Counted from the stretch's first letter, positions 16,805-24,777 are shown. The stretch is DNA of 32,829 nucleotides from Nocardioides sp. AX2bis (GCF_902506435.1 NZ_LR733215.1:2636067-2668895), one strand, 5' to 3'. Program-made: numbers and translations. Notes: generated by a model from the sequence alone, not told the origin.

Positions 16805-17533
16805 ATGGACACCTCCAGCGGCGTCGGCGTGCTCGACAAGGCCGCGCTCGTGCTCACCGCGCTGGAGTCGGGACCGGCGACGTTGGCCGGCCTGGTGGCC
16901 GGCACCGGGCTGGCCCGTCCGACCGCGCACCGCCTGGCCGTGGCCCTCGAGCACCATCGTCTCGTGGCCCGCGACCTGCAGGGACGCTTCGTGCTCGGTC
17001 CCCGGCTCGCCGAGCTGTCGGCCGCCGCGGGCGAGGACCGGCTGCTGGCGACCGCGGGACCCGTGCTGGCGCGGCTGCGCGACATCACCGGCGAGTCCGC
17101 CCAGCTCTGGCGGCGGCAGGGCGAGGCCCGGATCTGCGTCGCCGCCGCCGAGCGTCCCTCCGGCCTGCGCGACACCATCCCGATCGGTTCGCAGCTGACC
17201 ATGCGGGCCGGCTCGGCCGCCCAGGTCCTGCTGGCCTGGGAGGACCCCGACCGCGTGCACCGCGGCCTGCAGGAGGCGGCGTTCTCGGCGGCCGCCCTCT
17301 CCGGCATCCGCCGGCGCGGCTGGGCGCAGTCGGTGGGCGAGCGCGAGCAGGGTGTCGCCTCGGTCTCGGCGCCCGTCCGCTCCCCCGGCGGCAAGATCAT
17401 CGCCGCGGTCTCGGTCTCCGGCCCGCTCGAGCGGCTGTCGCGCCAGCCGGGCCGGATGCACGCCCCCGCGGTGCTCGCCGCGGCCGAGCGGCTCTCGGAG
17501 TCGCTGCGACGGGCGGCCGCGGCCGGCGTCTGA
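16805..17533 (+). CDS. IclR-family regulator, NdgR/LtbR type
   Basis: The protein has 242 residues. It has an N-terminal winged helix-turn-helix ([43 protein letters not shown]) and a C-terminal IclR effector domain ([69 protein letters not shown]). Divergent placement next to leuCD is the hallmark of NdgR (Streptomyces) and LtbR (Corynebacterium), which control leucine and sometimes tryptophan or other amino-acid genes. The role here is inferred from family and position. The start is ATG 16805; no Shine-Dalgarno is visible, so the mRNA may be leaderless. Confidence 0.92.
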   Translation: MDTSSGVGVLDKAALVLTALESGPATLAGLVAGTGLARPTAHRLAVALEHHRLVARDLQGRFVLGPRLAELSAAAGEDRLLATAGPVLARLRDITGESAQLWRRQGEARICVAAAERPSGLRDTIPIGSQLTMRAGSAAQVLLAWEDPDRVHRGLQEAAFSAAALSGIRRRGWAQSVGEREQGVASVSAPVRSPGGKIIAAVSVSGPLERLSRQPGRMHAPAVLAAAERLSESLRRAAAAGV

Positions 17534-17544
17534 GCGCCGGAACA

Positions 17545-17599
17545 GTCACCTCGAGGCGCCGCGAGCGTCATCTCGGCTGTCCGCGAGCGTCATCTCGGC
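17545..17599. repeat. Short tandem intergenic repeat, 21-22 bp period
   Basis: Two perfect 19-bp copies (CCGCGAGCGTCATCTCGGC at 17559-17577 and 17581-17599) are separated by TGT. A degenerate copy of the core (GTCACCTCG, 17545-17553) precedes them with a 21-base period. The array fills the gap between the iclR stop and the ogt stop. Confidence 0.7.
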
Positions 17600-17602
17600 G
17601 GG

Positions 17603-18085
17603 TCAGAAGAGGGCGGCGGTCTCCAGGTCGAGCAGGAGCTGCTTGCGCTCCAGGCCCCCGGCATAGCCGGTGAGGGTGCCGTTGGCACCGATCACGCGGT
17701 GGCACGGGACGACGATCGGGATCGGGTTGCGGCCGTTGGCCAGTCCCACGGCCCGCGAGGCCGCCGGGGTCATCCCGAGCCGCACCGCCACGGCGCCGTA
17801 GGTCGCGGTCTCCCCCCAGCCGATGCCGCGCAGGGCCTCCCAGACGCGCTGCTGGAACGGGGTCCCCCCGGGGTCGAGCGGGAGGTCGAAGTCCTTCAGG
17901 TCGCCGGCGAAGTACGCCGCGAGCTGCGAGGCGGCCTCCACCAGGACGGGCGCGGTCGCGTCCTCGGACCCGCGCGGTCGGCCGTCGGTCGCCGGGCCGT
18001 GGGGGGAGAACTCGACGTGGGTCAGCGCGCCGTGGTGCTCCACGAGCCGCAGCGGGCCCACCGGACTGTCGGTCACGGTCCACAT
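17603..18085 (-). CDS. ogt: Methylated-DNA--protein-cysteine methyltransferase
   Basis: This suicide repair protein takes alkyl groups from O6-alkylguanine. The protein has 160 residues. It has an N-terminal RNase-H-like half and the C-terminal active domain with GTPFQQRVWEALRGIGWGET, YGAVAVRLG, RAVGLANGRNPIPIVVPCHRVIG (acceptor Cys128 in PCHR, preceded by the DNA-binding helix with RAVG) and GYAGGLERKQLLL. It follows the Ada-AlkA gene with a one-base gap, so translation is probably coupled and the two repair activities are co-expressed. Confidence 0.96.
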   Translation of the reverse strand: MWTVTDSPVGPLRLVEHHGALTHVEFSPHGPATDGRPRGSEDATAPVLVEAASQLAAYFAGDLKDFDLPLDPGGTPFQQRVWEALRGIGWGETATYGAVAVRLGMTPAASRAVGLANGRNPIPIVVPCHRVIGANGTLTGYAGGLERKQLLLDLETAALF

Positions 18086-18086
18086 G

Positions 18087-19691
18087 TCAGGTCTCCTCGG
18101 TGGTGTCGGGGTCGGTGCGGGGGCGGGGGTCTGGCAGCGCCGGGATCACGGTGGCCCACAGGTGCATCAACGCCGTCGAGCGCCACGGCGACCACCGCCC
18201 GCCGTCCCCGGTGACCTGGGGCAGGAAGGTCGCGGGCTCCTCGCCGAGCCCGGTCAGCGCGTTGCGGACGCCGATGTCGGTGGGCAGGAAGACGTCGGGG
18301 TCGCCCAGGGCGCGCATCGCGACGTAGTCGGCCGTCCAGGGCCCGATCCCCTTCAGCGCCAGCATCGCCGCCCGGGTCTCGGCCCGCGCGACGCTCCGGT
18401 CGAGCCGGACCCTCCCGTCGGAGAGCGCGGCGCAGAGCCCCACCAGCGCCCGCCCGCGGGCCCGCGGCATCGGGAGCGTCTCCGGGTCGACGGCGGCCAG
18501 GACGTCCGCACGCGGGAAGAGGTGGGTCAGCCCCGGGACCCCCGTGGCCACCCGGCGGCCGTGCGCCTGGACCATCCGCGCGGTGACGGTGCGCGCCCCG
18601 ACCACGCTGACCTGCTGACCGACCACGGTGCGGACCGCGGTCTCGTCGCCGTCGACCTGACCGGGCACGCGCAGCCCCGGGCGTGCAGCGCCCAGCGGGG
18701 CGAGCACGGCGTCCTCGCCGAGGTGGCGGTCGACCACCACCGGGTCGGCGTCCGCGTCGAGCATCCGGCGGACGCGCTCGACCGCTGCCGGGAGGTCGCG
18801 CAGGTCGTCGAGGCCGAAGACGGCCTCGACGGTCGCCGTGCCCGTGCCGGGCTCCGGGTCGTCGAGCAGGACGCGGACCGTGCCGGGGGCGTGGGGCAGG
18901 TCGAGCGTGCGGGCGTACCAGCCAGGTCCGGCGGTCTCGACGCCCGGGACCACGTGGTAGGCCAGGAAGGCCAGCAGCTCGCGGCCGGCGAACGGGGTGC
19001 GGACCGGCAGCCGCAGCGTCAGCGCACCGGGCGGGTCCAGGTCCTCTTGCACCGCCCGCCGCCCGCCGCCCGGCCCCGTGCGCCCGCGTCGGGAGCGCAG
19101 CTCGCCGGGGGTCGCTGCGTACACGTCCTGCACGGTCTGGTTGAACTGCCGCACGCTGGTGAAGCCGGCGGCGTGCGCGACGTCGGTCAGCGGCAGGTCG
19201 GTCCGTTCGACCAGGGTGCGCGCGGTCTGGGCGCGACGGGCCCGGGCCAGCGCGAGCGGTCCGGCACCGAGCTCGTCGCCGAGCAGCCGCGTGAGGTGGC
19301 GCGGGGTGTAGCCGAGGCGTCCGGCCAGGCCGGGCACGCCCTCCCGGTCGACGACCCCGTCGGCGATCAGCCGCATCGCCCGACCGGCCGTGGTGGCGGC
19401 GACGTCCCAGTCCGGGCTGCCCGGCGAGGCGTCCGGACGGCAGCGCCGGCAGGCCCGGTAGCCGGCGGCCTGCGCCGCTGCCGCGCTGGCGTGGAAGGTG
19501 ACGTTGCGCGGCGCCGGTGTCCGCGCCGGGCAGGACGGGCGGCAGTAGATGCCGGTGGTGCGCACCGCGGTCCAGAACACCCCGTCGAAGCGGGGGTCGC
19601 GCGACTCCACCACCCGGTAGCAGGCCTGCGGGTCCAGCGTGTCGGCCGGCACCTCAGCGGGCCGCTCGGGGAGGTCGTCGGTGGTGGTCAC
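18087..19691 (-). CDS. Ada-AlkA fusion: DNA-3-methyladenine glycosylase with Ada regulatory domains
   Basis: The protein has 534 residues from GTG 19691 (ribosome site GGATGGGGG). Residues 17-90 are the Ada zinc domain with Cys50, Cys54, Cys81 and Cys84; Cys50 (GIYCRPSC) corresponds to the methylphosphotriester acceptor. Residues 95-200 are an AraC-type helix-turn-helix (LAGRLGYTPRHLTRLL, LTDVAHAAGFTSVRQFNQ). Residues 225-300 are the AlkA N-domain. Residues 345-515 are the HhH-GPD glycosylase with LKGIGPWTA (446-454) and LPTDIG containing catalytic Asp472. The guanine methyltransferase domain of E. coli Ada is missing and is supplied by the downstream ogt. The fusion probably senses methyl damage and activates its own operon. 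Confidence 0.94.
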   Translation of the reverse strand: MTTTDDLPERPAEVPADTLDPQACYRVVESRDPRFDGVFWTAVRTTGIYCRPSCPARTPAPRNVTFHASAAAAQAAGYRACRRCRPDASPGSPDWDVAATTAGRAMRLIADGVVDREGVPGLAGRLGYTPRHLTRLLGDELGAGPLALARARRAQTARTLVERTDLPLTDVAHAAGFTSVRQFNQTVQDVYAATPGELRSRRGRTGPGGGRRAVQEDLDPPGALTLRLPVRTPFAGRELLAFLAYHVVPGVETAGPGWYARTLDLPHAPGTVRVLLDDPEPGTGTATVEAVFGLDDLRDLPAAVERVRRMLDADADPVVVDRHLGEDAVLAPLGAARPGLRVPGQVDGDETAVRTVVGQQVSVVGARTVTARMVQAHGRRVATGVPGLTHLFPRADVLAAVDPETLPMPRARGRALVGLCAALSDGRVRLDRSVARAETRAAMLALKGIGPWTADYVAMRALGDPDVFLPTDIGVRNALTGLGEEPATFLPQVTGDGGRWSPWRSTALMHLWATVIPALPDPRPRTDPDTTEET

Positions 19692-19828
19692 GCCCCCATC
19701 CTGCCCCGCTCCCCCCGGACGGTGCTGGCGGGATTCGGACACGGCGGCGGCGACCGCCGACCGGCGCCGTGGCAGGCGACGCTTCGGATCGTCGTCGGGA
19801 TCCACCGCCCATAGGCAACACTGGGTAC

Positions 19829-21106
19829 GTGGCCGTCGACGACGAGCGGACGCCGGCCGGTGCCGGCACGCCCTCTCCCTCCTCCCCCAGCGCTGCGTCC
19901 CCCAGCACCGCAGCCCCGCTCGCCCGGCACCACCGCCGGCGCGTGTGGACCGTGGTCGTGGCCAGCCAGGTGGTGCTCGCCATGGTCACCGCGCTCGTCG
20001 TGGTGCTCGCCTACCGCAGCCTCGACGGCAACATCGCCGAGGGCGAGGCGATCAACCACCTCGTCGAGCCCCCCGAGCCCGTCGTCGAGGAGGAGGGCGA
20101 GGAGGCCGACCTCCAGCCGATGAACGTGCTGGTGATGGGCTCCGACTCCCGCGCGGGCGAGGGCAACTCCATCGACGGCGAGTCCGGCGGCGGCGGGTCC
20201 GACACCACGATCCTGCTGCACGTCTCGGCCGACCGGCAGGAGGCGTACGGCGTGAGCCTGCCCCGCGACGCCCTGGTCACCCGCCCCGACTGCAAGACCC
20301 CCGACGGGACCGTGCCCGGCGGCGAGCTGCAGATGTTCAACACCGCCTTCGCGCTGGGCGGCCCGCTGTGCACCGTGCAGATGGTGGAGGCGCTGACGGG
20401 GATCTACGTCGACCACTACCTGGTGCTGGACTTCAACGGCTTCAAGGACATGGTCGAGGCCGTCAAGGGCGTCGAGGTCTGCATCCCGGAGGACGTCGTG
20501 GACCCCGAGCACAACATCTACTTCGACGCCGGCGTCCAGACCCTGACCAGCGACCAGGCGCTGAACTACGTCCGCGAGCGCACCGTGCTGTCGTCCACCG
20601 GTGACATCGGGCGGATGAAGCGCCAGCAGGCCTTCATCGCCTCCATGGTCAACAAGGTCGTCTCGGCCGGGACGCTCTCGCGCCCGACCCGGGTCTTCGA
20701 CTTCCTCGACGCCGCGACGTCGTCCATCGTCGTCGACGAGAACCTCGACTCGATCGGGCGCCTGGTCGACCTGTCGATGCAGTTCCGCGACACCGGCCTG
20801 ACCGACATCAGCTTCATCACGGTGCCGATCGCGGCCTACGAGCCCGACCCCAACCGCCTGGTCTGGACCGACCAGGCCGACCAGCTGTGGAAGCTGATCC
20901 GCACCGACCGCCCCCTCGGCGGCACCCTCGCCGAGGGCAGCCTCACGGCCGCGGACGACGTCGGCACCCCCAGCGGGACGCCGTCGGGGAGCCCGAGCAC
21001 CGCCGGTGGCGGACAGGACGCCCCGGGCACCCGGGTCCCGGAGGCCGACCCAGCCCAGTCCGAGGAGCAGCGCGCGGCCCGGGTGGCGGCCGGCCTCTGC
21101 GCCTGA
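19829..21106 (+). CDS. LytR-CpsA-Psr (LCP) family glycopolymer transferase
   Basis: LCP proteins attach teichoic-acid-like or arabinogalactan polymers to peptidoglycan from the outer membrane face. The protein has 425 residues. A Pro/Ser/Ala-rich cytoplasmic start is followed by a transmembrane helix (about 40-62) and the LCP domain: MNVLVMGSDSR, GSDTTILLHV, GVSLPRDALVT, FNTAFALGGP, YVDHYLVLDFNGF, LNYVRERTVL and GRMKRQQAF. The C-terminal tail is Gly/Ser/Pro-rich and ends with a conserved-looking block (GTRVPEADPAQSEEQR to GLCA). The last ~100 bases of the gene plus 40 bases beyond recur at 24811-24949. The start is GTG 19829. No clear ribosome site is visible. Confidence 0.92.
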   Translation: MAVDDERTPAGAGTPSPSSPSAASPSTAAPLARHHRRRVWTVVVASQVVLAMVTALVVVLAYRSLDGNIAEGEAINHLVEPPEPVVEEEGEEADLQPMNVLVMGSDSRAGEGNSIDGESGGGGSDTTILLHVSADRQEAYGVSLPRDALVTRPDCKTPDGTVPGGELQMFNTAFALGGPLCTVQMVEALTGIYVDHYLVLDFNGFKDMVEAVKGVEVCIPEDVVDPEHNIYFDAGVQTLTSDQALNYVRERTVLSSTGDIGRMKRQQAFIASMVNKVVSAGTLSRPTRVFDFLDAATSSIVVDENLDSIGRLVDLSMQFRDTGLTDISFITVPIAAYEPDPNRLVWTDQADQLWKLIRTDRPLGGTLAEGSLTAADDVGTPSGTPSGSPSTAGGGQDAPGTRVPEADPAQSEEQRAARVAAGLCA

Positions 21107-21148
21107 GCCCGTCCAGACCTGTCGTCCGACTTCGCTCGAGGGGAAGGG

Positions 21149-21522
21149 AGGCGTTCGCCGGCGGACTCACCGGGACGCTCGGGGCGCGGGCGGACGAGCT
21201 GGCGGGCGCGACCCGCACCCGGGTCCACGACGGGATCAAGGCCACGGCGGCAGGGCGCGACATCTTCATGAGGGGACTGATCGACGTCAAGGCCGACGTG
21301 GTGAGCAGCGTGCACAGCAACGCCGTCGGCAGCCTGCACAAGGGGCTCGGCGACGGCGGTGGCGAGCTGTTCCGTCAGGTGACCGACGACGAGCCCGGCA
21401 TTGACGACGGCAGGGTCGGCGGCAAGGCTCTCGGCGGCGGGCTCGCCAGGCCGCTCCCCACAGGGGTGTCCGGTCCGACCGGCAAGGGGATCAGCGAGGG
21501 TGTCGACGCCGTCGTCCCCTGA
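21149..21522 (+). pseudogene. Relic A: C-terminal fragment of a Gly-rich, possibly RHS-tip protein
   Basis: An open frame without a credible start codon begins just after the LCP 3' region and ends TGA 21520-21522. The peptide includes EAFAGGLTGTLG, RDIFMRGLIDVKADVV, DDGRVGGKALGGGLARPLP and SGPTGKGISEGVDAVVP. The final third is clearly related to relic B (22591-22914), which has DDGKVGGKAVGSGLSRPLP. The sequence upstream of its left edge is the same LCP-downstream sequence that precedes the intact RHS gene, so I infer it is the surviving 3' end of a former RHS-like gene. A GPP34 gene follows 51 bases later. Identity as a toxin tip is unproven. Confidence 0.55.
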
Positions 21523-21572
21523 CCGGTCGCGCACCCGCAGCCCTCCGTAGACACGAAGAGAGGGTCATCGAC

Positions 21573-22292
21573 ATGTGGAACCGGCTGCTGAAGTCCCTGG
21601 GGGTGCCTGACGGGCCCGCGACCGTGCACGCGCCGGCCCCCGACCGCGGCACGCCGTCCCTGGCCCGTGAGGCGCTCCTCGCCGCGATCAACCCGACCAC
21701 CGGCAGGCGCTGGAACACCAACACGAGGTACGCCGTCGCGGCGGCGATCCTGCTGGAGCTGGCCCACGAGGGGAGGTTCACGGTCTCCGGCACCGGCAAG
21801 GCCCTCCGCTACACCCTCCGCGACTCCACCCCGCTCGGCGACCCGGTCCTCGACGAGGCCCTGCAGAGCCTCGACGCCGCCGGGTTCGGGAAGGAGCTCG
21901 CCCGCTACGTGTCGGTCATGCCGAGCGACGACCGGTTGATCGAGCAGCTGGTCGGCCAGGGCCTGCTCGTCGACGAGACGCACCGGGTGCTCGGCGTCCT
22001 GCCCAGGCGTCGCCTCCTCCCCACCGCCACCGCGGGCCGCGAGGAGGTCGTGGCCAGGATCCGCAGCGCGCTGGTGGGCGAGGCGGTGCCGGACGAGCGG
22101 ACCGCGCTGCTCGTCGTGGCCCTCCACGTCGGCATCCCGTGCTCGCTGTTCGTGCCGAGGGGCCGGGTCAGGGAGGCCGACCGTCGTCGCGACGAGCTGC
22201 TCGAGAGCATCGGTGACGACGTGCGGGCCGTCGTCATGGCTGTCAGGGCGGTGCGCGACCGTCGCGGGGGCGGTGAGAGCTCGAGCGTCTGA
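21573..22292 (+). CDS. GPP34 (GOLPH3-like) family protein 1
   Basis: The protein has 239 residues. It shows the GPP34 layout: an N-terminal LAREALLAAINPTTGRRW, a long helix AVAAAILLELAHEGRFTV (the family's L-EL-GR core), a TPLGDPVLDEALQSL segment, a weakly conserved middle (LIEQLVGQGLLV, LGVLPRRRLLPT) and helical EEVVARIRSALVGEAVPDERTALLVVAL. Eukaryotic GOLPH3 binds PI4P; the actinobacterial homologues have no settled function. The start is ATG 21573 with GAAGAGAGGG upstream. It follows relic A by 51 bases on the same strand. It is close in sequence to the copy at 23798, has the same length and shares the ending SSV. Confidence 0.82.
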   Translation: MWNRLLKSLGVPDGPATVHAPAPDRGTPSLAREALLAAINPTTGRRWNTNTRYAVAAAILLELAHEGRFTVSGTGKALRYTLRDSTPLGDPVLDEALQSLDAAGFGKELARYVSVMPSDDRLIEQLVGQGLLVDETHRVLGVLPRRRLLPTATAGREEVVARIRSALVGEAVPDERTALLVVALHVGIPCSLFVPRGRVREADRRRDELLESIGDDVRAVVMAVRAVRDRRGGGESSSV

Positions 22293-22321
22293 CGTGACGC
22301 CCACAGGACCGCGCCCGCTGC

Positions 22322-22445
22322 CACCGTCCGCCGCATGACGACTCGGATCAGGTTGGCCGCAGCAGCGGGTGTCTCGGTGCTGGCGATGGTTCTCGCAGGG
22401 TGCTGCGGGTGGTCCACGGCGGCGACGCGGCCGGCGGCGTCGTAG
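22322..22445 (+). pseudogene. Relic: head of the lipoprotein gene found intact at 30959
   Basis: From 22328 the sequence repeats the start of the 30959 gene: the CCGCCGC spacer, ATG (22335) and a signal peptide MTTRIRLAAAAGVSVLAMVL ending AGC, compared with MNTRIRLTAAAGVAVLAMAL ending GGC. After about 22404 the homology stops and the frame runs into an inverted RHS fragment, ending at TAG 22443-22445 (36 codons). The -10 box TAGCGT of the intact copy is CACCGT here (22322-22327), so the promoter is probably dead. Confidence 0.75.
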
Positions 22446-22590
22446 GTCCACGACATCGTGGTCTCGTCCCGGGTCTGGCGCAGGACCTGGCCGCGTCGGG
22501 TCCAGGCGGTCGTGCGGCGCCCGACGCGTCCGTCCCCGCGGGTGCGGTCGGTGACCTCGACCGACCTGGCCCGCGCGTCCCACCGCCGGG
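22405..22590 (-). pseudogene. Relic: inverted internal fragment of an RHS/YD-repeat gene
   Basis: Read on the minus strand, about 60 residues align without gaps to the intact RHS protein. RSVEVTDRTRGDGR matches RSLTLTDTTRPDGR, WTRRGQVLRQTRDETTMSW matches WNRRGQLVRRSRDGQTMRW, and it ends YDAAGRVAAVDHP versus YDAAGRLAAVDHP. Identity is only moderate, so this derives from a different RHS gene or an old duplication, and it is oriented opposite to the intact one. Both ends are abrupt, which fits rearrangement. Confidence 0.75.
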
Positions 22591-22914
22591 AGCTGAAGGG
22601 CCTGACCGTGGGCGGTCGCGTCCTGGTCAACGGCGCCAAGGTCGCGGGCATGAGCACGAAGGCGAAGGTCGCCGTCCAGGCCGGGATCGGCACCGTCGAG
22701 GGATACGGCTCGGCCGTGGCCGGCGGGGCCGATCGGCTGTCCACGGAGGCGTTCGGCAGCGGCGCGGCCAGCGGTCTCACCGGCGGCGAAGGCGTTGACG
22801 ACGGCAAGGTCGGCGGCAAGGCTGTCGGCAGCGGGCTGTCCAGGCCGCTCCCCGACGGGCTCCGGTCCGGTCGGGCAGGGACTCAGCGCAGCGACGGACG
22901 CGGCCGTGAGCTGA
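22591..22914 (+). pseudogene. Relic B: second C-terminal fragment related to relic A, frameshifted
   Basis: The peptide reads LKGLTVGGRVLVNGAKVAGM, AVQAGIGTVEGYGSAVAGG, then GVDDGKVGGKAVGSGLSRPLPDG. At about 22858 the frame breaks. Allowing a small indel, the adjacent frame continues SGPVGQGLSAATDAAVS and stops at TGA 22912-22914, matching the end of relic A (SGPTGKGISEGVDAVVP). AGIGTVEGYGS resembles TGVGAASGFGT in the C-terminal region of the intact RHS protein, supporting an RHS-tail origin. A GPP34 gene starts 73 bases later, repeating the relic-then-GPP34 order of relic A. Confidence 0.6.
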
Positions 22915-22987
22915 CGGCCCCGACCCGGGGGTGGCCCCGGGCGCGCGAGGTGCACGCCGGGTGCACCACAGGACGAGAGGGCATCGG

Positions 22988-23701
22988 ATGCTGGGTCGGC
23001 TGCGCAAGGCACGGCAGGCCCTCGCGGACGCCGAGGAGAGCTTCACCGCGGCACCCCCGCGCGGAGTCCCGTCGGTCGCGCGTGACCTGGTGGTCGCGGC
23101 GCTCGACCCGGAGGAGGGCAAGCTCATGCCGTCCGGTCGCGCCGCCGTGCCCGGGGCGCTCCTGCTCGAGCTGGTCCGGGAGGGTCGGCTCGAGGTGTCG
23201 GGGGACGGCAGGAAGACACGCGTCACCGTGCGGGACCTCACCCCCCTCGGCGACGCCGAGCTGGACGACGCGCTGCTGGCCGTCGAGACCGGGGTGTTCG
23301 GGGACAAGGTGTCCCGCCTGGTCGAGTTCCTCCCCACGTCCGACCAGGTCCTCGACCGCCTCGTCGCCGCCGGCGGGGTCACGGAGGAGTCGCAGCAGAA
23401 GCTCGGGATGTTCAACGTCACCCGCCGGTACCCCGCGCCCTCGGCGCGACGGGACGAGGTCGTGGGGCGGTTGCGGAGCGCCCTGCTCGGCGAGTCGGTG
23501 CCCGATGAGCGGACCGGGATGCTGGTCGTGGTGCTGCTGTCGAGCACGAACCTCAGGCACTGGGTCGGCCGGCAGCACGTCAAGGCGGCCGACCGCCGCG
23601 CCCGGGAGATCCTGGAGGGCCTGCCGGAGCACGAGCAGAGACTCGTCGCCGCGATCAAGGCCGCGGTCGTGAGCGGCAACGCCGACAGCACGACGCTCTG
23701 A
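22988..23701 (+). CDS. GPP34 (GOLPH3-like) family protein 2
   Basis: The protein has 237 residues and is more diverged than the other two copies. Family features are VARDLVVAALDPEEGKL, the PGALLLELVREGRLEV core helix, DLTPLGDAELDDALLAV, VSRLVEFLPTSDQVLDRLVAAGGV, RRYPAPSARRDEVVGRLRSALLGESVPDERTGMLVVVLL and a long C-terminal helical pair. ATG 22988 follows GAGAGGG with good spacing; in-frame upstream codons from 22931 lack a ribosome site. It lies directly after relic B and 96 bases before the third GPP34 gene. The function is unknown. An immunity-like role is inferred only from position. Confidence 0.8.
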   Translation: MLGRLRKARQALADAEESFTAAPPRGVPSVARDLVVAALDPEEGKLMPSGRAAVPGALLLELVREGRLEVSGDGRKTRVTVRDLTPLGDAELDDALLAVETGVFGDKVSRLVEFLPTSDQVLDRLVAAGGVTEESQQKLGMFNVTRRYPAPSARRDEVVGRLRSALLGESVPDERTGMLVVVLLSSTNLRHWVGRQHVKAADRRAREILEGLPEHEQRLVAAIKAAVVSGNADSTTL

Positions 23702-23797
23702 CCCGTGGCGCCCCGGCCGCGTCCAGGGTGACCCCGGCCCTTCGTGCTGCTGTTCCCGACCGCCCCAACCGTCCCGACCGATCCCGGAGGTACTGAC

Positions 23798-24517
23798 GTG
23801 CTGCAGCGGTTGCGCAAGGCCTTGGGCGGTACGGACCGTCCCACCGAGGCCCACTCCCCGCCCCTGGACCGCACCGTGGTCCCGCTGGCCAGGCAGGCGC
23901 TCCTGGCGGCGATCAGCCCGGCGACCGGCAGGCGCTGGAACAACAACGCCAGGTACGTGGTCGCCGCCGCGGTCCTGCTGGAGCTGGCGCACGAGGGCAG
24001 GATCTCGGTCGCGGGCGCGGGCAGGAAGGCCCGCTACCGGGTCCTCGACTCGGCCCCGCTCGGGGACCCCGACCTCGATTCCGCGCTGCGTGGCCTCGAC
24101 GCCGGAGGTGTCGGGCGCACGGTGGCGCGGAACGTCGGCCTCCTCCCCCGCGACGACCAGGTCGCCACGCGCCTGGTCGCCGAGGGGCTGCTGCTCGAGG
24201 GGACCGGCAGGACGCTCGGGGTCATCCCGAGCCGCCGGCTGGACCCGACTCCCGCCGCGGGCCGGGACGAGGTCGTCGCCCGGGTCCGGGCCGCGCTGCT
24301 CGGAGAGTCGGTGCCCGACGACCGGACGGCCCTGCTCCTCGCCGCGCTCCTCCTCGGCACCCCGAGCAAGCTGTTCGTGCCGAAGGACCGGGCCAAGGAG
24401 GCCGCCCGCCGGTGGCTGGAGATCGTCAACGGGATCGGGGAAGACGGGCTGGCCATCGTCTCCGCCGTCGCCGCGGTGCGCGACCGCAACCAGAGCGACT
24501 ACGGCTCGAGCGTCTGA
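23798..24517 (+). CDS. GPP34 (GOLPH3-like) family protein 3
   Basis: The protein has 239 residues and is a close paralogue of the 21573 copy (LLAAISPATGRRWNNNARY versus LLAAINPTTGRRWNTNTRY; PDDRTALLLAALLLGTPSKLFVPKDR versus PDERTALLVVALHVGIPCSLFVPRGR). Both have the core ELAHEGR helix, the PLGDP segment and the ending SSV. The start is GTG 23798 with a perfect GGAGGT nine bases upstream. It is followed by the membrane-protein relic and the LCP-tail relic rather than by a relic A/B-type fragment. Higher similarity between copies 1 and 3 than to copy 2 suggests duplication as part of a larger unit. Confidence 0.82.
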   Translation: MLQRLRKALGGTDRPTEAHSPPLDRTVVPLARQALLAAISPATGRRWNNNARYVVAAAVLLELAHEGRISVAGAGRKARYRVLDSAPLGDPDLDSALRGLDAGGVGRTVARNVGLLPRDDQVATRLVAEGLLLEGTGRTLGVIPSRRLDPTPAAGRDEVVARVRAALLGESVPDDRTALLLAALLLGTPSKLFVPKDRAKEAARRWLEIVNGIGEDGLAIVSAVAAVRDRNQSDYGSSV

Positions 24518-24587
24518 CGGGTCCGGCGGGCCGCATACGTGCTGCCGCGGCTGCTCGGGACCACGGGCGCTCCCGCCCCGCCGACCT

Positions 24588-24777
24588 CTGCTGCTCGGTG
24601 GGTCGGGGGTCGTCGGCGCAGGTCAGGACACCGTCGTCCTCCGAGCAGTCGTCGCGCGTCGTGCCGTCGATCACGATCCGGCAGTCACGACCACCGCTCC
24701 CGTCCGGGTAGCCCGTGATGTCGATCTGCTCCTCGTAGCGGGCGTTGAGCTCGACCCGCCGGTCCTGCACGCTGTCG
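24588..24777 (-). pseudogene. Relic: 3' part of the small membrane-protein gene (direct repeat of 30440-30629)
   Basis: A block of 190 bases is identical to 30440-30629 except for six differences, all transitions, with no gaps (offset 5852). It encodes residues ~45-106 of the membrane protein: the extracytoplasmic part without its transmembrane helix or start. The stop TAG of the intact copy is CAG here, so the frame runs on. The two copies are in the same orientation and bracket the RHS gene. Confidence 0.85.

Noticed and set aside
14750..17533. A 927-codon plus-strand frame antisense to leuD and leuC
   Set aside because: Only its last 243 codons (the IclR gene from 16805) are real. The rest is a high-GC mirror of leuCD with no domain signal.
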